In this document: piece after piece, positions 48,601-60,700 of the stretch
Position numbering within the stretch: the first letter of the stretch is position 1
Layout: every line of letters begins with the position of its first letter
NCBI RefSeq assembly: GCF_051106095.1
Contig: NC_135789.1
Span: 17,977,501 to 18,041,500 of the forward strand
Reading direction: 5' to 3'
Length of the DNA stretch: 64,000 nt
From: Pogona vitticeps
Lineage: Eukaryota; Chordata; Lepidosauria; Squamata; Agamidae
Notes under the pieces: model-generated
Databases searched by the model: none
Told to the model about the DNA's origin: nothing
What the model saw: the letters and a program-made list of their open reading frames with translations, nothing else
Position numbers and translations under genes: made by a program

Positions 48601-51600
48601 CGCTGTCTTTCAGCCCGACCGGGGCAACCCATGGCCAATTAAAACTCTGGTCTGCCCAAACAAGGCACCAAAAGCCAGGGTAGGGTTTGATCCTTTCCAT
48701 TGAGGCTTCCTAAGAAATCCCTTCTGCCTCTTCCCTCCAGGTTACGATGAAATTGCCACTACACCTTTCCGATCGCGAGTCTGCTGAGTGGCGCCGGTCT
48801 CTCTCTTTCTTCACCTCGTTCTCTTTCTTATCGGAGAGCACCTTTTTCCCAGCGGGTTCGTTTTTGGCCTGCAAGGACCAGGACAGAAATGGTGGCTTCG
48901 TTCAAGGTACGCAGAGACCATCCAAAAAATCAGAGTAGGAAATCAGCTCTTGGTATGAATCGTTTTAGATCAGAAATCTACGTGCTGGAGAGGGAGATCA
49001 TACCCCCTCCATAGAAAATAGAGAAGGGAAACAAATGCTCCTGCCCAAGGAAAACAGCACGGCAAAAGCAGGATAAAGTAAAAACCGAGCCTGTCTCCCC
49101 ATGTGCTTGTTAAAATTTGCTGCATGACTTTAACTGCAACTGTAGACTGCAATCTTAGATTCCTTAGGAGCCTACTATCTGTCTTAAGCATGCCTGCTAC
49201 TTTTAGTTGTGTAAGTTGCAAATGAAGACAGGAGGACTTTCTGGCAACCTTGAAAAGAGGCCTTCAGCAGGGCTGGGACAACACAATGCTGAACGAACAA
49301 GTTCATATCAAGGATGGCCCAGCATACGCTCCCGAAAATCGGTCTTGCCCCTGTTGGCCAGCCCTTGCCCAGCATAAGAAACTGATCAGCTAAGGTATAA
49401 GGGGGTCTTGCTCGCCTTTAAAGCAAAGCCACTAGCACGCACTTTTCAGCTTCAACCAAGCTGTGTTGCGGCACGCTGGGCTCCTTTCCTTAGTCTTCCG
49501 CCCCGGGACCATCCCTGCCTCTATCTGGGTAACACACTCTTTTTCCGGGCTTCTCAGGCTAGGCTGAGGCTGACTCGCCTCCTTGTAACCTAAAGCAGTC
49601 CAAGGAACGTTCTAGCCCTATTCTGGTAAGACGGAAACGACGAGTAAGACGGGGATGGGATCCAGCAACTCCCTTCACCTTCATCCCCGATGAAGTCACC
49701 TTCATCAGGTGGTCCCCACAACGCCTCCGTCAACTCACACACGAGCCTAGTAAAAGCGTACCCTTTCCACAGAGATCATCCTGCCGTGCAGCTCCGTCCG
49801 GTGGAGGTGGGCAATGCATTTGGTCGCTTCCTCTGAAGAGGACATGGTGACAAAGCCATAGCAACGAGCGCCAGGGCTGCGGGCGTTGGTCACCACCTTG
49901 GCACCCACCACCTGGAAGGGAGGCAGAGGAAAAAGGAAGGAGAGGGTGGAAAAGAAAGCTGTGGAATTCTGGCAATTCCTAGCAGCATGAGAGACGAAAC
50001 GGCTTTTTCCGAAGCCAGCAGTGACAACATTAAGACTGGGTTCAACTTTAGAGGCGTTCACGAAACATGCTTTTAACTAATGATAAGTGTTATCAGAACC
50101 AAAGGAAGATAAATGGTGCCTATGGTGAAAAAAAAGTCTGAGGGCGCCAACTCTGCCCAACAAGACATTTCCATCCACCATAAATCGAACATTATTCAGC
50201 CACCACGTTAAAGCCAGGTGAGTTTTCTTGGGAGACCTGACCAGGACTTGTGTAACCCAAGAAAGCAAGGTCCTTTTGGAATCTGAATTCCTTCCGCCGG
50301 GCCTCCTTGACTGCGGCTACACCCAATGATCCATAGGATCCCTTCCCAGCTGCTGCTGCTGCTCTAATGAGACTGACAGGCCTCAAATAGGCCACCTTTC
50401 ACGTTCAACATACATACCTTTCCATACTTGCTGAAGAGGTTCTTCAGATCTGTAGCTCGGGTCGAAGAAGAAAGGCCGCTCACCCAGAGGTTTCTGCCAG
50501 AGCTACTACTCAAGCGACCTAAGACGGGGAGGCCAAGAAAATAAGGAATGAGCTTCCACCTCTGAAGGTGGGGGAGAAGCAGAGCCACAAAAGCAAAACA
50601 GAAGCCAAGTTTGACGACAGCCGGCTGACAGGAAAGGCCTTGCCTGCTTTATGGCTGAACTCTGCAGTCGCACAGTGAGATTATGAGGCATGTCTTCTCA
50701 ACAACCCTATCCCTGTGTATTCGCGAAGGCTTTCACGGCCGGGATCTAATGGTTGTTGTGGGTTTTTCGGGCTCTTTGGCCGTGTTCCGAAAGTTGTTCT
50801 TCCTGACGTTTCGCCAGTCTCTGTGGCCGACAACTCCAGTCTTCTGAAGATGCTGGCCACAGAGATTGGCGAAACGTCAGGAAGAACAACCTTCAGAACA
50901 CGGCCAAAGACCCCGAAAAACCCACAACAACCCTATCCTTTTTTTTTTTTTTTTGGTGGGACCCTGTGACTGTTTAGCAGAGGAACTATGGATCAAAGCA
51001 GCATTCTCGATAAAGCTATACAGTTTGGCTTCTCTAGCTAACCCAGCAGCCCAAACCACCTACAGTCTCATCAACAGAAATGCCGCCAGAATCAGAGATG
51101 ACTTTTCTTACTGAAAATAAAACGCTCCTCTAAGGAAGCAAGGCCCAATTTAGTTTGCAAACAGACACGGAATATTTATTTCCCGTTCCTAATAAGACCC
51201 AAGGGGCCATTTAGAGAAATCGCTTAATACCTCATGAAAACAACACTAGCCCTCAGCATGACTGAACTCAGAACTTGGCTCGATTCTTTTAGAGCACGAA
51301 CATTGTGACTTTTAACCTCAAACGGTTCGTGATTCTCTGTTGTCCTTGTGCTGAACAAAGAGACCTGAGACAAATATATATATATTTTGACAAGGTTATT
51401 TGTAGCTCTGTGGATTTTCCCAACAGCAAGCATGGATGCCTGGGCTCACACAACGGCAGGAAAAACAATGGCTTAATTAAGGCTGCTCAAAGAGGGACCA
51501 AAGAGCTTACCCTTCTCATATTTTGAAGCACTTTTGGGTTGTGTATCCTCATTACAGCTAAAGATGGGAGGAAAAGAAATGGACGTTATTCGATCAGAAG

Positions 51601-54600
51601 CAGGAGCCATGAGAAAAAAGGGCAGGCAAAGCTGGGCAAGAATCAGATACCTACCAGAGAAAGAATCAGTTCTGGAAGGAGAATTCTTGTGAAAAGGGCC
51701 TTTTTTTAAACGAGGTCAGTCGTGACCAAAAACAGAGCTAACTGCTTAAAGGGTAAAGAGTGCAACTTTGGAAGACCAACGAATATGGTAAACACTTTGA
51801 AGGAAAATAACCAAAGAAATAACAAGACATCTCCGACCCACAAAATAAAAAAAAAGGAAAGGAAAGGGGGGGAAAAAGCCTGCCGAGGACAACTAAAATG
51901 GAAAACGCTCCTTCAATAATAAACAACAATATCCTTAAGGAACTCATCAAGCTCACTGGAGGTATTCACCAGGCATTTGAATTCATAAAAGGACCAACGG
52001 GGAAGAAAAAAAGACAGCATCTGTTCTAGAACGGAGAAGCAACAAACCTCGTGTTCTGATCACCCCCTTCTGGGGCAGAGGGCTCTCTAGTGGCGGAGGA
52101 CTCTTCCTCACCATTAGCCTTGGCTTCCATCTTCTCGGCTTCTGGGCTAGCCGCCTGGGGACCTGCGTCCGTCTCCGCGGCTGCCTCACTACTGGCTTCC
52201 TCCGCTTGCGCGCCTCCGCTACTCTCACTTCCTCCTCCACCACCACTCCTGCTCTCTACCGCTAAAGAGTCAGAGTCCAGCTCGGTTTCCTCAACTCTCT
52301 GTTCGCTCGGCTTCCCTTTCGCTACCCCTAAGTTTTCGCCTTCCTCTTCCTCCTTCTTGTTGGCCGCAGCCTGGCCCGCACTGCTCTCCAAGTCTAGCGG
52401 CTCTTCGTCCGGCCGAGCGGCGGGGCCGAGCACCTCTTCCTTGGCCGCCGGCTTGCCGGGCCACGGGCTGCTCGCTTCCTGCGCCTGCTCCACTTCGGAA
52501 GGCTCTTCTGCATCTTCCTCTTCTTCCTCTTTAAGGGGCTCAGATTTACAAGTGTCACCCAAAATGTCGAGCATTTTCTCATTTTCTATGGATTTAACAG
52601 GAATAGAATGGCACAAGGTTTAATCACCAGGGAAACACAGCAAAGACAAATGCGGAAGGGGCTTGGCTGCCCCACTAACACCGAGAGAATGGCTAAGGCT
52701 ACACAGAGATTGGAACACCCTCGGCTAGACCACATTCAAACGCCTACCAATTAACCCAGCCGTCTAACATCGCTATCAGTGCTCTGCCTAAAAGAAACAA
52801 GGAGGGGAAAACCTTTGACGAGTCTCATCCTCCTTTGAGGCTCCGGCTTGTCTCCTTGTGGCTGCGCAGCTTTTCCGTTCTTCCAGAAAGTGGCGCTCCC
52901 AAGTCCAACATGGCTACGTACGACGGCAAGAATGCTGGTTTTGGAGTGTCTGTGGGTTTGTTTGTTTGCCAGTTCCTCTTTTGGATGTAATTGTTGCTCT
53001 TTCTTATTTTTTTTTTAAGAAAGACTAGTCCACGTTTGAACGCTGCCACAACGAACAACAGAATCGGAACGCCTTTGTAGTGCAGAAAGCTGAGTTGAAA
53101 GGCACTTCGTTGACCAAGCCGTCTTCGCTCTTCGGTTGAAGGCTGGGGTCCCTGCCTTCATTCTCAACTGCTCTTATCTAGGCAAAGTTACAGCACCAGG
53201 GTGTTTCGTGTTATGCCGCAAGATCTGCCTGAGCACAGAGCTGCCCCCTGGTATGGCGCAACCCGCTTCCCCGTTTAGGGGCTTAAACCAACCACATCCC
53301 AAGAACCATCATCACACACAGCAAGAAGGATGCTGCTGCAGATCTTACGGCATGACCCAATTTCCAATCTCTGTGGCCTTTTCCTTTTTTTGGTACTGTG
53401 CGCCAGTTAGAAAAACGAACTACAGATACTAACAAAAAATACTGAGGAGAGTGACTCCAGGGATTTTGTGTGGTGTAAAACCTAGGCGGAAGGTTTGGGG
53501 CGGGGCAGCTTGTTTTTAAGGAACAGTACCTGGTTCCGCGGGACAGTCTTCAGAGTCCTGAATGGGGGGAAAAAGGAAGAAACACAAGTTTGTTAGCTGC
53601 ATGATAGGTGTGTTACTGTAAAATCTACTGCTGCTCAGGGCCTCTCTTCCAGTGTCTGGAGGAAGGAGCATGAGATATACCGTACTTTTCTTATATAAGA
53701 CAATACTTTTGTCTAAAATCTTTAGACTAAAAATTGAAGGTCATTTTATACACAGATGTAAGCTGAGGAGAAAACAAAAACAAGTAGAGGAGGGAAGGAG
53801 TCAAAGCGATCCTGCTGCGCTTTGATCACTGCTTTTCCCCTCCATGTGCCAAGCCCCACAGAGCTTAGCAAAACGAAAGGAAAAGCAGCAAGCAAAGGGC
53901 TGCTGGATCACTTTGCTCGCTGCTTTCATCCTGCAGCCCTTTGCTCGCTGCTTTCCCCCTCATTTTGCTAAGCCCCGTGGGGTTTAGGAACTGGCGGGGA
54001 AAGCAATCAATTTTTCTAATTTGGGGTTAGAAAAGTGGGAGTTGTCCTACACATGGGGGGAGTCTTATAAACAGAAAATTACGGTAAACCCACAAAGCTC
54101 TTAACACGGTCATTTGCCACATTTTTACTAAAAAAAAAAATCACATACAAAAACCCCTCCTTTTAAGTTAAGAATTAGATAAAGATTAAATGGCTTTGAT
54201 CCAATCTAGTGTTTGCACCCTCATCGATGCTTCCTTCCCCAGAGACAAAAACCTTTTCCCATCCTTGAGAATACATTTTGGGGATCCTTCACTGAACTCT
54301 GGATTCCACTTTTGTGCAAGAAAAAGCCAGGCATCAGACACACAGACAGCCCCCCCCCCGAATTTAAAAGTTACCTTCACATTTGCAAAATCACCCGTAG
54401 TCAGATCGGGTTGGCCTCCAGCCTCCTCGCCTTTGGTCTGAAAGAAAGGAGAACAGACTTCAGTCTTTCCGGAAAGCCACCTTTCCCTCGTTGAAAAACT
54501 AGACCCGAATGAAGAATCAGAAGGCAGCCGGCCGCAGCAGTCCTTTTGGGTTCACCCTTTTTCATCTCTCCACCAGTAAACACCCCACCAGTTGAAATCC

Positions 54601-54715
54601 ACTAACTGGGTAGCATATAACAGTGGTTCTTAACCTTTTTGAAAGAAACGCCCCCTTGAGCCATTGAGGAAGTTATCATCGCCCCCCTCCCCGCGGTGAT
54701 GATATTTATTCATTT

Positions 54716-54746
<31 letters not shown>

Positions 54747-57700
54747 TGAATGACACTTAAATCCAATGACCCCTGAAAAGAAAATTAAATTCCAAGAAAA
54801 TGAAATGCCCCCCAAAAAGTAACATTTAATGATTTAGTTGCAAGTGAATTTTAAGACGCAAAAAGAAATATAAAAAGGGTATAAAAACAAATGCAGGAAC
54901 TAAAAATTTTAAGACAGAAAGTCTGAAACTAAATTAAAATTGGAGGAAAATATATATTCATTCACACTGTAAAAAGGCTGCAGCCATCTTCACAGGTTTG
55001 GCTTGCTCCAGCGCCCCCCTACCGCCCCCTTCTGCTCCAGCGCCCCCACACTGCCCCTTTTTGTTCTACCGCCCCCTGAAAAATGAAATCACCCCCTGGG
55101 GGGCATTATCACCCACGTTAAGAACCACTGGCATATAACATACATACAGTACATACACCGGTAACCAACAAGCACCGGGTAGCTCCCTGTGAAGGAGAGA
55201 AGGCCAGCGTGCTGTCCTCTACAGAGCAGAAGCAGGAGGAAAGTCAAGGCTGCATAGAAGGCGTATTAGTGGAAATAGATCAGGAGAGAAAGGAATGGAA
55301 AGGGTTACTGGAGGTGTGTCTGGCTGAGAAGGGGGAGGAGCTGGACTTGATTGTTTGAAAAGAGGTTATAAAGGAGGGTGGTAACGGGTGGAGAACAGCC
55401 GGAGAGAAAGGACCGAGCAGTGCAGACCGAGCTAAGCTATGGGCAAGGAGAATTGCCTGGACTACTGAAAAATTTCCCAAAGCTCCAGCTTGGGGGAGGA
55501 CTGTTGCCAGATTCCAAGGACTACCACGTGAGAGTAGAGGACTTGGAACGCATAGAATGGACTGTGGTTGTGTACCCACGCAATCAGTGTGGGGGAAGAG
55601 GGTGATCCATCCCAATCTCTCTTTACCCCATCAACCACGCGAGGGGGACTGGGCAAGACACCCATGCTGTGAGACAGTCTGTGCCATGAGGAGCACCCCA
55701 GTGAGCCTAATGACGGATCGTGAGCGGTTTGGTCCGGCCCCTCTATAGGGAGTGACTTGAGGATGCCTGATGTCAAAGTAAGAAGTTATAGAATTTTACC
55801 AGAGTTAAGTTTGATGGACCCATTCGAGACTGTTGAGTTAAATTTGTTTAATAATAAAGAAGAATGTTAAAAATACAGAACTGCCTCTGACTATCCTTCC
55901 CGCGCAAACTCAGGGGCCGCCCCAGCAGAAGCTGAACCCAATCACACTCCACCTTAAGAGTAATAAATGGAGTGGGGTAACTTAAAAAAGATGGGGGAAA
56001 GAATGGCAAAAATCTTTTGACAGTGAGGTAGTTGTGATGGTTAATGGTTCTGTCCCCAGGAAGGCTTCAAGTCTTCACATTCCTACCACACCATATCACT
56101 CAGCGCCACCCTTTCTTCGTGTATTAATCCTAAGTGCAGAAGTGCAAGGCTGGGACTTTGGCCCCCATTGAAGGAGGCTCATAACCTCTGACTCCGCAGC
56201 CAGAGAGCTAAACCCCTCAGCTCTCCATCCGTTCACTTTTTAAAATGCACACAACGGGGGTAAGAGCATTTAAGAAGCAGTACGTGGTCGGCCACAAGAT
56301 GCGAGCAGGTCTACAAGATAAAAAGAACATCTGAGAAATCCACATTTCCAGGGGCTTCACAGACGCCACTGGGTTGCCATACCATGAAAAGGTTTATGCC
56401 AGATGGAACATGCTGGCTTTTAAAAGAGCCTGTGAGACTCCAGACCTTTTTTGTCTATCGCCCAGAAGAGTGTGTCACACTCATGGGCCAATGTATAAAC
56501 CAAAGAAATAATTGTAATAACGATGATGACACTGTTCTTTGTATACAAGACTAACATTGAAAAGGTCTACAACGCTTTACTTACAAGATGGTATCAGACG
56601 CATCCCCCCGACCTGTACTTCAATAAGAGGGTAGGGCGTGTTGTTTGAGAACCCAAGAGAAAACCAGGAGAAAAGAGACACTTCTATTTGGCTTTCTGAC
56701 AGTGTCACATCTGGGGAGATGCATCTAAGCAGCAAGAGTCCCCACAAGACGAGAGTACGGTATGGATTCAGGCAGCCTAGTCTACTGTTCCGTTACCCAC
56801 GCGGCTCAGCACAGAGGTCTGAGCAAAAAGGCAGTGCTCTCCAAGTGACCGGGGATGGCTCTTTGGCCTTCTGGACTCCAACGTTCATCCTCCCCATTCA
56901 GTAGGGCCAATGGTCCATAAGGAGCTGGCAGTCCAAACCATCTTGTGGCGCTCTTCGCCAGGTCTAGATTTCTCTCTGTCTAATTTCTATGCAACCAGCT
57001 TCTCCTTACGCTCAGTGACGTGCTCTCGAGTGTGGGGTGGCCTCAGTGTGACACAGAAGCCAAGCCTGTAAAAGGCACCTGTTGTGCTTCCAAAGTGCTT
57101 GTAGTTTGTAAAGACGGGGAGGCTTAAAAGTTCCAACTCTCCCAGATCCAAATACAATAATTGTAGGACAGGCCTGGTTCTCACCCTCGCCTTGGTCCCA
57201 GGATCATGGCCAAGTTTAAAGCAAAAAGCAAAGTGTGCTGCTTATCTACTGCCCCATAACGCTTAAAGCACTCTATTGGCCATTCACCATTTAATGATGC
57301 AGGCTATCTATGGACCCCCCTCAGCGAGCTAAGTGCTCCATTTACCAGCTTAAGAAGGATGGGAGGCTGATTCAACCTGAGCCGGTCAGAATCAAACTCA
57401 GGCTGTGAACTGAGGATCTGCTTCTGAAATGTGTTAAGCCTGGGCTCCCTCGCCACCCATAGACCCTCCTCTGACAGATAGAAAGATAAAAAGATGGAAA
57501 GGCACAGGGGAAAAAAAAGAAAAGTTAAAATGAAGCACTCATTCGTCAGAAAGCAAAACTCTTCCCAAATTCTTGCCATGACAGAAATGTCTGCGAGGCA
57601 TGCATGCCACAGGTTTAAACCATGGCTATGAACAAACATACAAACAAGAGAAAATAAAATTGGGCTTATGATTTTTACAGCTGTTTTTTTTTAACAGCCT

Positions 57701-60700
57701 CCCCTCCCGCCACCCTTCCTAGGATTTTAGTTTGAGAGGAAAAGGTGGAAACCAGGAACCTGCCGATTTGTCATCTGACTTGGCACACTTTTAAAAAGAG
57801 GTGCATACCTCGGCTACAGGGATTTCTCTCGCTTCTTCTTTAACATCTTTAACGTTCCCTACAGGAGACTCTGCCGGCTCTCCTAGAACGTCTGCCCTCT
57901 CTGCACCCACAGGGTCCTGACCGCCCGAGAAGGAGTCGAGTCTAGCATCAGCACTGCTCTCCTCCTCTTCCTGGCCGTCTACGCCACTGCTGTTATCTGT
58001 TTCCGCTTCATCTAAAACACTAATATCCATCATGTCCATGTCCTGCAAGTTATCCAAACTTGCTCCAATATCTTCCTGCAAAAAAATAAAAATAAAAATA
58101 AAAATAAAAAATCATAGTAACTAGGATTCGACCGCAGAACTGTGACTTTTTTTGGGGGGGGGGGGGGTGTTGCTTCAGAGGTTGGGCATTCCATACCTGG
58201 CCATCTCCTGAGTCGTCCTCAAGCCCATTGTCGTCCACTCCTTCCTCTTCTGGACGACGCCCTGGAGAGATCAGAGGAATTAACCTTCAACCCACAGGAC
58301 CACGGAGTGAGTCTTGAAGTTCTTTCTAACCACACGAGAATTCTATTGTACACATTGAGTTGCGGCTGAGGTTTAATACGAATCTCCTCATTATCCCCTC
58401 TGAAGGCAGACAACCAGTTGCCAAAGGGTGCTATTCCTGGCACCAAAGTTTGCTAAAGCGGCATTGATTTTTTTGGGTCCAAATATGTTAAACTAGCTGG
58501 GTTTTAAATTTTTTTTAAAAAAAATATTCTGGTGGCAAAAAACTGTTTAAAAGATGAAACACTTTCAGGTCACCGAAGCCATTTCTAATTGTTCAGGTGA
58601 CTTTGCCATAGAATGCTAAGCCTAGGCATTTAGTTTGGCGTGGATTCCACAAAGTCTGATTCCAGGACCTAAAAGGGTCTCATCCTGAAGCTTAAGACAG
58701 AGGTTTGCTCCTCCTTTTCCTTTCAGAAGTTGAACAAGTGAAAGGACTTGAAGTATAGCACTGTTGAGCACACAGGAACGAAACGATCTGCTGGAAGCAG
58801 AAGTTAAGCATCGAAAGCAAGGCACCCACAGGGGACAACCTGAAAGGTTATAGGATTATTTTGGTGTCTCATCACTGACTGCTCTTTAGAAGCTGCTGAG
58901 GGGAAAATACATCTAATAAGTGCCAATACAAGACTGCCCCAGAAAGCCCATGCTCATCAAAGACATGAACCAGTTCAGGCCACACTGAAAGCCTCAGCTT
59001 CAGAAACCAGCTTGGATTTCGCACTCAGCTTGTTTTGATCATCTAGGTGTCAATAAAGCCAGAGACCTCCCCAAGCTTTCCATGGGACTCAGAAATCTCC
59101 AAGGGGGACCTTTTCTTACTGACGTAACCAAACAAACAGGGATCCCTCCTCCGCCTTCCCCGCGTACCTTTGCTGCTCCTTTTGGGCACCTTCTTGGGAG
59201 GGGCCTCGGATGGAACTGGAACCTCCTCAGGGTCTCCGCCTTCCTCCTCAATGGCCTGTCAAGAAAGCAGAGGCACTGTGTTTAGGGACAGAATGGGCAG
59301 GAGGAAAAACATCAGCTAGCACATCTACCTTATCAGTTAGTCAGAGAACCTGTGCGCTGTGCCAGGGTTCAAGAGTGGGTTCCATAGCCAAAGGACGGGA
59401 TCACATCATCCCCTGGGCTGTTACCCAGCCAGACTGCAACCTACCATCCACCTCTCCAGCTACCTCAGTCCACAGCCATCATCAGATCCATCATCAGCAT
59501 GGCCATGAGTGACTAAAACAGAACCCACTTTTAACAGCACATGGCAGCCGTCACCATAGCTGTGCTGCACAATTCTGCCACCATTAGAATCACTTCAGCT
59601 GTCTTTCAGGTCAGGTTCGGAGAGCTCTCTTAATGAAGAAGTCTAAATCTCTCACCCAATTATTAACCTCAAGATCCCTAAAGACAGAGCTTTCTAGCCT
59701 GGAGAGATCAAAGCAGCTGTAAAAGTGTCCATACAATTCGTGTTTCTTGGGCAGCAGAACCTCAAGGCCTAGTAGGCATCCTTCAGTCTCGAAAGACTAT
59801 GGTATCGTGCTCTGTATGGAGGACTTGGAACAGCGTCTAGTGTGGCTGAGGAGGCCAATTCGAGAGTGACAATCCCTTCCACACTGGAGACAAATCCAAT
59901 CTGTCCCCTGTCCAGCTCCCTGGTTTTGCTTCCTTTGTGACTTCCTCTTTGCCTCAGCCTGCTGGACAAGGGTCTCTTCAAATTGGGAGAGGCCGTGATG
60001 CACTGCCTGCCTCCAGGCTGAACGATCAGATGTCAGAGTTTCCCATCTGTTGAGGTCTATTCCTAAGGCCTTCAGATCCCGCTTGCAGATATCCTTGTAT
60101 CGCAGCTGTGGTCTCCCTCTGGGGCGATTTCCCTGCACTAATTCTCCATATAGGAGATCCTTTGGAATCCGACCATCAGCCATTCTCACAACGTGCCCAA
60201 GCCAGCGTAGACGTCGCTGTTTCAGTAATGTATGCATGCTGAAAATTCCAGCTCGTTCTAGGACTACTCTATTTGGAACTCTGTCCTGCCAGGTGATACC
60301 AAAAATCCGTCGTAGGCAACGCATATGGAAGGTGTTCAGCTTCCTCTCCTGCCGGGCACAAAGGGTCCAGGACTCGCTGCAGTACAGGAGTGTGCTCAGG
60401 ACACAGGCTCTATAGACCTGGATCTTGGTATGTGTTGTCAGTTTCTTATTGAGCCATACTCTCTTTGTGAGTCTAGAGAACATGGTGGCTGCTTTCCCAA
60501 TGCGTTTATCCAGCTCGACATCTAGAGAGAGGGTGTCAGAGATGGTTGAGCCAAGGTACACAAAGTCATGAACAACCTCCAATTCTTGTGTGGAGATGGT
60601 AATAGAGGGAGGTGAGTCCACACCCTGGCCCATGACTTGTGTTTTCTTCAGGCTGATTGTTAGTCCAAAGTCTTGGCAGGCCTTGCTGAAACGGTTCATG

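Noticed and set aside
52090-52623. Plus-strand 177-codon serine/leucine-rich frame
   Set aside because: It is the antisense of the Glu-rich exon 7 of the SAFB2-type gene; GAA/GAG-rich coding gives TTC/CTC-rich open antisense.
55280-55776. Short frames inside 55.2-55.9 kb
   Set aside because: They lie in a solo LTR and have no recognisable domain.
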